A stretch of DNA of 64,000 bases from SIG672 sp045605765 (GTDB taxonomy: Bacteria > Bacillota > Clostridia > Oscillospirales > CAG-272): positions 94,989-158,988 of the forward strand of contig JAZUQQ010000014.1 in assembly GCA_045605765.1 (NCBI GenBank), given 5' to 3'. This document shows positions 7,232 through 16,045 of the stretch, one piece after another (the stretch's first letter is position 1; each line of letters starts with the position of its first letter). Under the pieces are notes generated by a model. The model searched no databases and was not told the origin of the DNA. It worked only from the letters and a program-made list of their open reading frames with translations. The position numbers were made by a program, and so were the translations under genes.

Positions 7232-9703
7232 TTATTTAACCGGATTGTTTGCCTTTTTGATAGGCTTAATATTCCAGATTCCGTCTGCATAATCGCGTAT
7301 TGAGCGGTCTGCCGAGAAGATTCCCGCGCTTGCCGTGTTGAGAAGCGACATACGGTTCCATAGAGTCTTGTCGGTATAGTCTCGGCAGATCTTTTCGTGC
7401 GTATTGAAATAACTGTCGAAATCTGCAAGACACATATACGGATCGGGTACTCCGGGACCTGTGAGCAGGTAGTTGAATATCATCGTGAAATCGTTGCCGT
7501 TGAAGCCTTTTTTGAGCATATCGACCGCGCGGCGGATTCTTTCACTATTTACGTAGTATTCGTATGAGCGGTATCCGCGCTTCCAGAGATCGTCAACCTC
7601 AGGAGTGGTAAGACCGAAGATGTATACGTTTTCGCCGCCGAGTGCCTCGTTTATCTCGACGTTTGCCCCGTCGAGAGTACCGATAGTGAGCGCGCCGTTA
7701 TACATAAGCTTCATATTACCCGTACCCGATGCCTCCTTACCTGCAAGCGAGATCTGTTCGGAGACCTCTGCCGAAGGAATGAGTACCTCGGCGAGAGATA
7801 CGTTATAATCCTCTGCAAAGAGAACACGGATCTTTTCGCGGATCTTCGGATGCTTTTCGATCTCTGCAGAGATCGAGCAAATAAGTCTGATAAGCTCTTT
7901 TGCCATATAGTATCCGGGAGCTGCCTTCGCACCGAAGATAAAGGTCTGAGGAAGAATGTCCTTGTCGGGATCTTCGAGAAGCTCGGAATAAAGCTCGATT
8001 ATGCGGAGCGTATTGAGAAGCTGACGCTTATATTCGTGCATACGCTTTATCTGCACGTCGAAAAGGGTATTGGGGTCGAGAGTTACTCCGTTTCTCGCCT
8101 TGATATGGTTCGTAAAGCGTACCTTGTTTTCGTATTTGATCTTGCCGATCTGTTCGAGAACCGAAGAGTCGTTTGCGAACTTTGCAAGATCTGCGATCTT
8201 TTCGGGCTCTTTGCGGTATGCATCACCGATGGTCTCGGAAAGAAGCTTTGCAAGACCGGGGTTGGAGGCGCACAGCCATCTTCTGTGAGCTACGCCGTTT
8301 GTTACGTTTGTGAACTTCTCGGGCGTGTGGTGATAGAAATTCGAGAATATCGTTTGCGTGAGAATGTCCGAGTGGAGCTTTGAAACGCCGTTGACAGTGT
8401 GCGAGCCGAGAACGCTGAGATTTGCCATCTTCACTCTGCCGTGAGAGAGTATCGACATATCCGTAATGCGATTCCAGTCACCGGGATAAATATTCCAGAG
8501 ATCGGCACAGAAGCGGCGATTTATCTCGGAGATTATCATATAAATTCTCGGGAGCTTGTATTTGAAGAGATCCTCGTTCCAAGTTTCTAGTGCTTCGGGA
8601 AGAACGGTATGGTTAGTGTAGCTTACTGTTTTTGTGACAATATCCCAAGCATCTTCCCACGAATACGAGTAGGTATCGAGAAGAATACGCATAAGCTCGG
8701 GAACTACGAGCGCGGGGTGGGTATCGTTGATATGAATGGCCACCTTGTCTGCAAAGTTTGCGAGATTTCCGTAAGTTCTGAGGTGGTCTGCTATAATACT
8801 TTGGAGAGATGCACAAACGAGGAAATACTGCTGACTAAGACGGAGAAGCTTGCCTTCCTCATGGTTATCCGAGGGGTAGAGCACCTTCGATATTATCTCT
8901 GCCTGAGTATTTTCCTCCATCGCCTTGATATAATCGCCCTGCGAGAAGAGATTCATATTGAACTGACCGCTTGCCGAGGTTGCCTTCCAAAGGCGAAGGC
9001 TGTTTACAGCCTCGCTGTCTGCGCCCGAAATGAGCAGGTCGTAGGGAACTGCACGGACTTCGGTGTAATCTGTGTGGATTATGTCGCACTTGCCGTTGTT
9101 CCACGATTCGGTGACGTGTCCGCCGAAGCGTACTGTGCAAGCCTTATCGGTACGGGGAACGAGCCATGACTCGCCTGTGGGCATCCAAGTGTCGGGCATC
9201 TCGATCTGCTCGCCGTCGATTATTTTCTGACGGAAGAGGCCGTACTCGTATAGCAGGGAAAATCCGGTAGCTGAATAGTCGAGCGTGGTGAGCGCGTCCA
9301 TAAAGCAGGCGGCAAGACGTCCGAGGCCTCCGTTTCCGAGGGCGGCATCAGTTTCGTGAGCGTAAAGCCAATCGAGATCGTATCCAAGCTCGGAAAGTAT
9401 TTGTCTGTACTGGTCCTCAATGCCCAGGTTGCAGAGATTGTTTTTAAGGCTCTTTCCGATAAGAAATTCCATACAGACGTAATAGAGCTTTTTGCCTTGC
9501 TGTGCGGTTACGTTCTTCTTGAACTCGGTGCGCTTCTGCGCGAGAATGTCTCTTATGGAGATAAGAGTCGCCTTATAAATCTGATCTGCGGTTGCCTCCG
9601 CGGCAGTCGTTCCGAAAACTCGCGAGAGCTTGTCGCTGAGCGATGCCGAGAGCTCGGCTTTGGTGAATTTTTTTGAGGAGCTTTTGATTTCTGTTTTCTT
9701 CAT
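7232..9703 (-). CDS. glgP: Glycogen/starch/alpha-glucan phosphorylase
   Basis: At 823 residues this is a full-length GT35 phosphorylase. It splits alpha-1,4-glucan with phosphate to give glucose-1-phosphate. The PLP-binding signature EASGTGNMKLMYNGALTIGT carries the Schiff-base lysine near residue 670 and continues into LDGANVEI. The N-terminal part holds GNGGLGRLAACFMD, another hallmark, followed by TGFSLLYEYG. It lies between glgA upstream and the GH13 gene downstream in the same transcriptional direction, so synthesis and breakdown enzymes are encoded together. The start at 9703 has only a weak AAAGA site. The 166-base gap before it holds several stem-loops that may tune its expression. 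Confidence 0.97.
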   Translation of the reverse strand: MKKTEIKSSSKKFTKAELSASLSDKLSRVFGTTAAEATADQIYKATLISIRDILAQKRTEFKKNVTAQQGKKLYYVCMEFLIGKSLKNNLCNLGIEDQYRQILSELGYDLDWLYAHETDAALGNGGLGRLAACFMDALTTLDYSATGFSLLYEYGLFRQKIIDGEQIEMPDTWMPTGESWLVPRTDKACTVRFGGHVTESWNNGKCDIIHTDYTEVRAVPYDLLISGADSEAVNSLRLWKATSASGQFNMNLFSQGDYIKAMEENTQAEIISKVLYPSDNHEEGKLLRLSQQYFLVCASLQSIIADHLRTYGNLANFADKVAIHINDTHPALVVPELMRILLDTYSYSWEDAWDIVTKTVSYTNHTVLPEALETWNEDLFKYKLPRIYMIISEINRRFCADLWNIYPGDWNRITDMSILSHGRVKMANLSVLGSHTVNGVSKLHSDILTQTIFSNFYHHTPEKFTNVTNGVAHRRWLCASNPGLAKLLSETIGDAYRKEPEKIADLAKFANDSSVLEQIGKIKYENKVRFTNHIKARNGVTLDPNTLFDVQIKRMHEYKRQLLNTLRIIELYSELLEDPDKDILPQTFIFGAKAAPGYYMAKELIRLICSISAEIEKHPKIREKIRVLFAEDYNVSLAEVLIPSAEVSEQISLAGKEASGTGNMKLMYNGALTIGTLDGANVEINEALGGENVYIFGLTTPEVDDLWKRGYRSYEYYVNSERIRRAVDMLKKGFNGNDFTMIFNYLLTGPGVPDPYMCLADFDSYFNTHEKICRDYTDKTLWNRMSLLNTASAGIFSADRSIRDYADGIWNIKPIKKANNPVK

Positions 9704-9731
9704 TTGTGTCTGTCTTTCTTTGGTATTTTTT

Positions 9732-9842
9732 TAGGAACCCTTTGTGGGAAAAGGGTTCCGAGCCTCCCAAAAATCTTTATTTTTATTAAGGATAAGGGAG
9801 GTTTATAGGTTTAAATCGCTTGCAGTTTTCCACAAGCGATTT
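9732..9842. repeat. Cluster of stem-loops in the glgA-glgP gap
   Basis: Three inverted repeats are packed here: GGAACCCTT/AAGGGTTCC (9734-9742 with 9751-9759), GCCTCCC region with GGGAGG (about 9762-9800), and AAATCGCTTG/CAAGCGATTT (9813-9822 with 9833-9842). None has a clear U-tract on the minus strand. They could be mRNA processing or stability elements, or a degenerate intergenic repeat of a kind common in Clostridia. Confidence 0.5.
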
Positions 9843-9869
9843 ATGTTTTTTCTTGGTGATCTTTTGCTC

Positions 9870-11294
9870 TTACAGAGATGCGTACATATGGAGATAGAGA
9901 CGTGCGGAAGCGTTCCACGAAAAGTCCTTTTCTGCGGCGTTTTTGAGGAGCCTCTTCCACAAATTACTGTTTTTGTAAAGATCAAGCGTACGTCTTATCG
10001 CATCAAGCATATCGTGAGCGTTGTAGGTGCAGAATGTAACTCCGTTTCCTTCGCCCGTTTCGGGGTTAAACGGCTTTATCGTGTCGTAAAGACCGCCTGC
10101 TTCGCGCACGATCGGTACGGCAGCGTATCTCGACGCTATCATCTGCGAAAGTCCACAAGGTTCGCTCTTCGAAGGCATAAGGAAGATATCCGAGCCTGCG
10201 TAGATCTTCTTTGAAAGATCCTTGTTGAATTCAAACAGAGCGCGGACTCTGTCGGGATATTTCGCGGCAATATCTCGGAAGAAATCCTCGAATTCCTTCT
10301 CACCCGTTCCGAGCAGGACGAATTGCATATCAGATGTGCAAAGTGCTTCTTCGAGAACGCATTTTACAAGGTCGAAGCCCTTATGTGAAGCAAGACGGGA
10401 TATCATTGAAACTATCGGGGCGTCACTGACTGTGGGAAGTGAAAGCATTTCTTGGAGAGCGACCTTGTTTTTTGCTTTGCCTGCGTACGTCCTGTACGAT
10501 GCGCTGAACTTGTTTTCGAGTGACATAGGGTTATAGTAATCGTAGTCAATTCCGTTTACGATACCCGAAAGCTTGTCGGCGTTTGCGAGGATTATGTTTT
10601 CAAGTCCGTGCGCAAAGAACGCGTCCTTGATCTCGTCTGCATAGCGGCTACTTACCGTCGTAAGACGGTCACAGCAAACTATCGCTCCCTTGGTGAGGTT
10701 GATGCAACCGTCATATTCTACCACCGAAAGGTGGCAGTTGTCAATAGCAAAAACGTCTCCTAGGATAAAATTGTCGTATTTTCCTTGATATTCGATGTTA
10801 TGTATCGTGTATATCGTCTTCATTGCGGGGTATTTGTAGTAAAGCTTGTTGTAGATAACGGTCAGCGCGCTCTGCCAATCGTTTGCGTGGAGAACGTCGG
10901 GATAGAATCCGATAACGGGGATCATATCCATAACCGCACGCGAAAAGAATGCGTATCTTTCTCCGTCATCAAAGAAGCCGTAGAGACCGTCGCGCTTAAA
11001 GTAGTACTCGTTATCTATGAAATAATAGATGACACCGTCTTTTTCAAGAGAGTAGATGCCGCAGTACTGATTTCTCCATGAGAGAGCAACTGTGGTCTCT
11101 GCTACCTTAACCATTTTTTCACGGTACTGTGTGCCTATCTTTTCATAAAGAGGCATAACTACACGTACATCTGCATCTGACGCTTCACGTGCGAGAGCTG
11201 CCGGAAGAGAGCCGAGAACGTCTCCGAGACCGCCGGTGGCAGCAAAGGGAAGCGCTTCCGCGCCGACTATGAGAATTTTAGTTTTGTTTTCCAT
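9870..11294 (-). CDS. glgA: Glycogen synthase (ADP-glucose type)
   Basis: A 474-residue GT5 enzyme that moves glucose from ADP-glucose to the non-reducing end of an alpha-1,4-glucan. The N-terminus has AEALPFAATGGLGDVLGSLP, equal to the family KTGGLGDV loop, here with ATGGL in place of KTGGL. The C-terminal half has SKSEPCGLSQMIASRYAAVP and the REAGGLYDTI loop, which bind the nucleotide sugar. Length is normal (about 475). It starts 29 bases after the glgD stop with AAGG about 12 bases upstream. The A for K change at the substrate loop is a detail worth noting, because that lysine contacts ADP-glucose in characterised enzymes. Confidence 0.96.
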   Translation of the reverse strand: MENKTKILIVGAEALPFAATGGLGDVLGSLPAALAREASDADVRVVMPLYEKIGTQYREKMVKVAETTVALSWRNQYCGIYSLEKDGVIYYFIDNEYYFKRDGLYGFFDDGERYAFFSRAVMDMIPVIGFYPDVLHANDWQSALTVIYNKLYYKYPAMKTIYTIHNIEYQGKYDNFILGDVFAIDNCHLSVVEYDGCINLTKGAIVCCDRLTTVSSRYADEIKDAFFAHGLENIILANADKLSGIVNGIDYDYYNPMSLENKFSASYRTYAGKAKNKVALQEMLSLPTVSDAPIVSMISRLASHKGFDLVKCVLEEALCTSDMQFVLLGTGEKEFEDFFRDIAAKYPDRVRALFEFNKDLSKKIYAGSDIFLMPSKSEPCGLSQMIASRYAAVPIVREAGGLYDTIKPFNPETGEGNGVTFCTYNAHDMLDAIRRTLDLYKNSNLWKRLLKNAAEKDFSWNASARLYLHMYASL

Positions 11295-11323
11295 AACTGT
11301 ATAAGACCTTCGTTTTTTATTTT

Positions 11324-12457
11324 TTAAAGAACCTTTTCCTTTTCTATGCAGAAGGGAATGGTGTGGTGTCCCGAGAGGGAAACGCCGTCACGGATATAAA
11401 CGCCCTTGTCAGCAATGACACAGTTGAGGCTTACGCCCCTGCCCGTCTGAGTGTCCTGGAAAAGTATCGAATTTTTAACTACCGAGCCCTTGCCAATCTT
11501 GACTCCGCGGAAGATTATCGAGTTTTCAACGTGACCCTCGATAACGCAACCGTCGGCAATCATCGAGTTTACTACCGACGAGCTGGTGAGATATTCGGTA
11601 GGCGTGGAGTTTCTTACCTTGGTAACTATCGGACGGTTCGCAACGTGGAAGAGCGCGTCGCGTACGCTCTTGTTGCTGAGTAGACTCATATTGCAGGCGA
11701 AATAATCCTCGATAGAGGTTATTTTTGCGTAGTATCCGTCAAAACGGTAAACTCTGTAATTGTCCTTGCCGATGTTACGAGCGACTATGTCCTTTACGAA
11801 ACTTTCGTAGTCTCTCGCGATAGCCTCAGCAATAACTCTTTGCAGATAAGTACGAGTTGCTACCCATATATGTATGTTGATATCTACCTCGCCCGAGATG
11901 TTTTTCGGTTCGCGCATCATATCGAGAAGCTCTCCGTCCGGACTGGATACTACTATCGAATTATGCTTTGCCTTTTCGGGAGTAAGGAATACTCTCTTGA
12001 TAGCAAAGGTTATGTCCGCTCCGTTTTTGATATGATCCTCTACAAGCGCGTTTATGTCTATGTTACAGATGCCGTCACAGTCGGCGAGAACTATGTAGTC
12101 ATCCGAGGAACGGTTTATGAGCATAGAGAGATTTTTCAGCGCGTTAAGACGTGTGGAATATATCTGTGCCTCATTTGAAGAATACGCGGTAATAAATGGG
12201 GGATAGAGCTTCAGACCTCCAACTCTTCTTGCAAGATCCCAGTCCTTACCTGAGCCAAGATGATCCATAAGCGAGTGATAGTTGGTCTGTGTTATAACGT
12301 GAACGTCGGATATGCCCGAGTTCGCGAAATTAGACAAAGGAAAGTCGATAAGACGATATCTGCAACCGAAGGGAACCGATGCGAGAGTTCGCGTGGTCGT
12401 GAGCTGAGGTATGTACTGATCGTGCAGATTTGCAAAAATAATTCCTGAAACAGACAT
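11324..12457 (-). CDS. glgD: GlgD, regulatory/non-catalytic ADP-glucose pyrophosphorylase subunit
   Basis: A 377-residue protein of the GlgC superfamily that in Firmicutes forms a heteromer with GlgC and raises its activity. It begins MSVSGIIFANLHDQYIPQLT and lacks the GGxGxRLxPLT pyrophosphorylase loop seen in GlgC, as expected of GlgD. The C-terminal left-handed beta-helix shows hexapeptide-like repeats such as IIFRGVKIGKGSVVKNSILF. I chose ATG 12457 over an upstream in-frame start because AGGAGG lies directly before it and glgC ends at 12459, giving tight coupling. glgA follows 29 bases downstream. Confidence 0.94.
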   Translation of the reverse strand: MSVSGIIFANLHDQYIPQLTTTRTLASVPFGCRYRLIDFPLSNFANSGISDVHVITQTNYHSLMDHLGSGKDWDLARRVGGLKLYPPFITAYSSNEAQIYSTRLNALKNLSMLINRSSDDYIVLADCDGICNIDINALVEDHIKNGADITFAIKRVFLTPEKAKHNSIVVSSPDGELLDMMREPKNISGEVDINIHIWVATRTYLQRVIAEAIARDYESFVKDIVARNIGKDNYRVYRFDGYYAKITSIEDYFACNMSLLSNKSVRDALFHVANRPIVTKVRNSTPTEYLTSSSVVNSMIADGCVIEGHVENSIIFRGVKIGKGSVVKNSILFQDTQTGRGVSLNCVIADKGVYIRDGVSLSGHHTIPFCIEKEKVL

Positions 12458-12458
12458 A

Positions 12459-13685
12459 TTAGTTTTCCTCCTTGTCGTTTTTGAGCTCGGCAAGCTTTGC
12501 CTTATTTACCATAAGTCCGCTCTTTATAGACATATTTTCGGGGATTTCAAGACCAACGCCAACGACCGCGATGCCCTCGGCGGTGTCCCTGCCCTCTCCA
12601 ACCTTTGCATTCTTGCCGATCTTGACGCCGCTGTCGATGATTGAGTATTCGACGACTGCGCCTTCTCCTATCTCGACGTCGCGCATTATAACGCTGTCGC
12701 GCACGACCGCACCGGGAGCGATGTGAACTCCCGAGAAGATTATCGAATTCTCAACAGTTCCATATATCTCGCAACCCTCGGTGATAAGCGAAGATGAAAG
12801 GGAAGCACCCTCGCCGATATACTGTGCGGGCTGAGCGGGAGTTCTTGAAAAGATACGCCAGCTCTTATCGTGAATGTTGAATTTTGGAGGGTTTCCGAGA
12901 AGATCCATATTTGCTTCCCAAAGAGATGAGATCGTTCCAACATCCTTCCAATATCCCTCGAAGGGGTATGCATAAAGCTTCTCTCCACCGGAGAGCATTG
13001 AAGGTATGATATTCTTTCCGAAGTCGTTGTCGGAGGTAGGATCTGCCTCGTCTGCAACAAGATATTTGCGGAGCTTTTCATAGGTGAATATGTAAATTCC
13101 CATCGAAGCGTTGGTGCTCTTGGGGTGAGCGGGCTTCTCCTCAAATTCATAGATCTCGCGGTTATCTCTCGTATTCATAATGCCGAAGCGCGAAGCTTCT
13201 TCGATCGGAACATCAAGGACTGCTATCGTACAGTCTGCGCCCTTTTCCTTGTGAAAATTGAGCATAGCACTGTAATCCATCTTGTAGATATGGTCACCCG
13301 AAAGAATGAGAACGTATGTCGGGTCGTATCTGTCAAGGAAGTTCAAGTTTTGATAAATGGCGTTTGCAGTTCCTTTGTACCAATCTGCCGACTTATTTCC
13401 CTGATAAGGTGGGAGAACCATAACTCCGCCTACCGACCGGTCAAGATCCCAAGGCTGACCATTACCAATATACTCGTTAAGAACGAGAGGTTGGTACTGC
13501 GTAAGAACTCCGACAGTGTCGATGCCCGAATTTACGCAGTTCGACAGGGGAAAGTCGATGATACGGTATTTTCCACCGAAAAGCACAGCAGGCTTTGCCG
13601 TTTTCTCGGTAAGCGTGTAGAGACGGCTTCCCTGACCGCCTGCGAGCAGCATAGCAACGCATTCTTTCTTTTTATACATGCTCAT
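12459..13685 (-). CDS. glgC: Glucose-1-phosphate adenylyltransferase (ADP-glucose pyrophosphorylase)
   Basis: A 408-residue enzyme making ADP-glucose from glucose-1-phosphate and ATP, the committed step of glycogen synthesis. The N-terminal loop LLAGGQGSRLYTLT and KPAVLFGGKYRIIDF are diagnostic, with LSGDHIYKMDY for the metal-binding Asp and EEKPAHPKS for sugar binding. The C-terminus is a beta-helix with repeats such as VIMRDVEIGEGAVV. ATG 13685 is preferred because GGAGG lies ten bases before it; a longer in-frame start at 13709 would put that site inside the gene. It ends one base before glgD begins. glgB is 64 bases upstream. Confidence 0.96.
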   Translation of the reverse strand: MSMYKKKECVAMLLAGGQGSRLYTLTEKTAKPAVLFGGKYRIIDFPLSNCVNSGIDTVGVLTQYQPLVLNEYIGNGQPWDLDRSVGGVMVLPPYQGNKSADWYKGTANAIYQNLNFLDRYDPTYVLILSGDHIYKMDYSAMLNFHKEKGADCTIAVLDVPIEEASRFGIMNTRDNREIYEFEEKPAHPKSTNASMGIYIFTYEKLRKYLVADEADPTSDNDFGKNIIPSMLSGGEKLYAYPFEGYWKDVGTISSLWEANMDLLGNPPKFNIHDKSWRIFSRTPAQPAQYIGEGASLSSSLITEGCEIYGTVENSIIFSGVHIAPGAVVRDSVIMRDVEIGEGAVVEYSIIDSGVKIGKNAKVGEGRDTAEGIAVVGVGLEIPENMSIKSGLMVNKAKLAELKNDKEEN

Positions 13686-13749
13686 TTGTATAACACCTCC
13701 GTGCCGCATTGCGGCTTATTTGATTTCGTTTGATTTATAACGGTGAATT

Positions 13750-15690
13750 TTATTTTTTGCGTTTTTTTGGCGGGAGTAAGATAATTCCCGAAAGAGGAGC
13801 AAGATCCACGTGTATAAATTTTTCCTCATTCTTTTTGCCGAGGGCTTTGAGCACTCCGCTGCTTGATCTGCCGCTTCCGCCAAGATCCAGGTCGTCGGTT
13901 GAAAAGGCTACGCGGTAGGAGGACGAGCGTGCGGGAATCCAAAGATCGCGCACCTCGGAAGCCGAGAAATTCATAACGGCAATAAGCTCATTACCCGATT
14001 TATCGAAGCGTCTGAAAGCGATGATGTTTTCACCTTTCATATCGGGATATATCCAGTCAAATCCGTCCCACGTGAAGTCAATTTCCCATAGCTGAGGAGT
14101 TTTTAAATAAAAGTTGTTGAGTTTTGACGTGTAGCGACGAAGATTTGCGTGAGTTTCGTAATCAAGCATAAACCATTCAAGCTGTGTTGCAAAGTCCCAC
14201 TCACGGAATTGACCGTACTCGCACCCCATAAAGAGCATTTTCTTTCCTGGGTGTGTTATCTGATAGGCAAGGAAGAGACGTATTCCTGCAAATTTTTGCT
14301 CGTAACTCCCGTGCATCTTGTCTATAAGTGATTTCTTTCCGTGTACGACCTCGTCGTGTGAAACGGGAAGGATATAATTTTCTGTAAATGCGTAGCAAAG
14401 CGAGAATGTGAGTTTGTCGTGCTTTTCCTTTCTGAAAAACGGGTCGCACTGAACGTAGTCGAACATATCGTTCGACCAACCCATATTCCACTTGAAATTA
14501 AATCCCAGTCCTCCCTCATGCACGGGCTTTGTGACCTTTGCAAAGGCAGTTGATTCCTCGGCTATCATGAGTACGTCCGGAAGCTCTCCGAAAATTGCTT
14601 TGTTTAACTTTTGGAAGAATGCTTGTGCTTCAAGATTTAAGTTCGTTCCGTATATGTTAGGCACCCATTCTCCCGGATCTCTTGCATAATCGAGATAGAG
14701 CATAGACGCAACGGCGTCGACGCGCAGACCGTCGATATGAAACTCTTTGAGCCAATAGAGTGCACTCGAAATAAGGAAGCTCTGCACCTCGTTTCGACCT
14801 ACATCAAAGCAACGAGTGCCCCATTCTTTGTGCTCCATTCTGTCAGCACCCTGATACTCGTAGAGCGGGGAACCGTCGAAATCGCGCAGACCGTGCTCGT
14901 CCTTCGGAAAATGCGCGGGTACCCAGTCAAGAATAACGCCTATTCCATTTGTATGCAACTTGTTTATAAAATATTTAAAATCCTCGGGAGAACCAAAACG
15001 CGATGTGGGAGCAAAATATCCGGTCACCTGATATCCCCACGAGGCGTAGTACGGGAATTCGGTTATCGGCAGGAGCTCAACATGAGTGTAACCCATCTCC
15101 TTGACGTACGGTACGAGCATATCGACTATCTCGCGGTATGAGAAATATCCTTCGTCCTCGCAGTTATCAGGCTCCTTCTTTTTCCATGAGGCAAGGTGCA
15201 TCTCGTAGATGTTGAGCGGAACGTCCCAATATCCGCCTTCGATAGCTTTTCTTCTGTGAGTGAACCAAGAACTATCCTTCCATACGAAATCGGATACGGT
15301 ATGTACTATCGAAGCGGTTTTAAGACCCGTCTCACTGTATTTTGCGTAAGGATCAGCTTTGTAATGCTCACCCGAGCCCGATATTATAAGGAACTTGTAT
15401 TTCATTCCTTCGAAGGATAAGTCGGTTGCGATAAAACATTCCCAGATACCCATTTCGGTGATCCTAGACATGGCATTATCCTTCTGCCAAGCGTTGAAAT
15501 CACCTACTACATATATTTCATGCGCGTTTGGAGCCCAAGTTCTGAAAACGTATCCACTGTTTGTCTTTTGAACGCCGAGATAGTCGTAAGCACTGAAATT
15601 AGTACCCTGATGAAAAAAATAATGCGCAAGGTTTTCTGATACGGTGGTTGTTTTTTCTCTCGCGGTTACATTAAAGCTTTTATCATTCAT
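13750..15690 (-). CDS. glgB: 1,4-alpha-glucan branching enzyme
   Basis: A 646-residue GH13/CBM48 enzyme that cuts alpha-1,4 chains and rejoins them through alpha-1,6 bonds. The CBM48 domain lies at about 35-130 (YVFRTWAPNAHEIYVVGDFN). The barrel carries DWVPAHFPKD, DGLRVDAVASM with nucleophile D325, MIAEEST with E378, and LPVSHDEVVHGKKSL. These are branching-enzyme signatures rather than those of general amylases. It is the first gene of the operon, with ribosome binding site GGAGGG and a strong promoter at 15744-15772. The C-terminus is basic (PPKKRKK), which is unusual but short. Confidence 0.96.
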   Translation of the reverse strand: MNDKSFNVTAREKTTTVSENLAHYFFHQGTNFSAYDYLGVQKTNSGYVFRTWAPNAHEIYVVGDFNAWQKDNAMSRITEMGIWECFIATDLSFEGMKYKFLIISGSGEHYKADPYAKYSETGLKTASIVHTVSDFVWKDSSWFTHRRKAIEGGYWDVPLNIYEMHLASWKKKEPDNCEDEGYFSYREIVDMLVPYVKEMGYTHVELLPITEFPYYASWGYQVTGYFAPTSRFGSPEDFKYFINKLHTNGIGVILDWVPAHFPKDEHGLRDFDGSPLYEYQGADRMEHKEWGTRCFDVGRNEVQSFLISSALYWLKEFHIDGLRVDAVASMLYLDYARDPGEWVPNIYGTNLNLEAQAFFQKLNKAIFGELPDVLMIAEESTAFAKVTKPVHEGGLGFNFKWNMGWSNDMFDYVQCDPFFRKEKHDKLTFSLCYAFTENYILPVSHDEVVHGKKSLIDKMHGSYEQKFAGIRLFLAYQITHPGKKMLFMGCEYGQFREWDFATQLEWFMLDYETHANLRRYTSKLNNFYLKTPQLWEIDFTWDGFDWIYPDMKGENIIAFRRFDKSGNELIAVMNFSASEVRDLWIPARSSSYRVAFSTDDLDLGGSGRSSSGVLKALGKKNEEKFIHVDLAPLSGIILLPPKKRKK

Positions 15691-15743
15691 AATTTGACCC
15701 TCCGTTGTAAAAACTGCGCGTTTGCAATTGATTTAGTATATAA

Positions 15744-15772
15744 AGTATAGCATACATTTTTTTACATTTCAA
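15744..15772 (-). promoter_or_regulatory. Promoter of the glycogen operon
   Basis: On the minus strand TTGAAA (15772-15767), a 17-base spacer ending in TGC, and TATACT (15749-15744). About 53 bases lie between the -10 box and the glgB start. No clear operator was seen. The remainder of the glgB/transglutaminase gap (15773-15970) is A+T-rich without a credible gene. Confidence 0.8.
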
Positions 15773-15970
15773 TAGATTTACTGAATTTTCTACGAGTACC
15801 ACGGTTTTTTTTGAGATTTTTGTCTATTTCTGACGGCATTTTGTACAAATTGAAAAGTGGATTTTTGGTCAATATTGCATATCGACAGAAAATTACAAAA
15901 TATTTTGATCCGTATGAATTATTTTTACAATTTTGTTGGAGCACTTTTCTGGCGCACTCGGCAAAAATGC

Positions 15971-15999
15971 TTGACACATTGGACTTTGTGTGATATGAT
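15971..15999 (+). promoter_or_regulatory. Promoter for the transglutaminase-like protein gene
   Basis: TTGACA and TATGAT with a 17-base spacer ending in TGA (extended -10). The -10 box is about 46 bases upstream of the start codon. Confidence 0.8.
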
Positions 16000-16045
16000 A
16001 AATATGTGTAATTATATCTACATATAAGTTGTCAAGGAGGCAGGA

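Noticed and set aside
15762..15993. Short open frames on both strands in the glgB/transglutaminase gap
   Set aside because: They are A+T-rich chance frames without ribosome sites. The minus-strand one overlaps the glgB promoter and the plus-strand one overlaps the next promoter.
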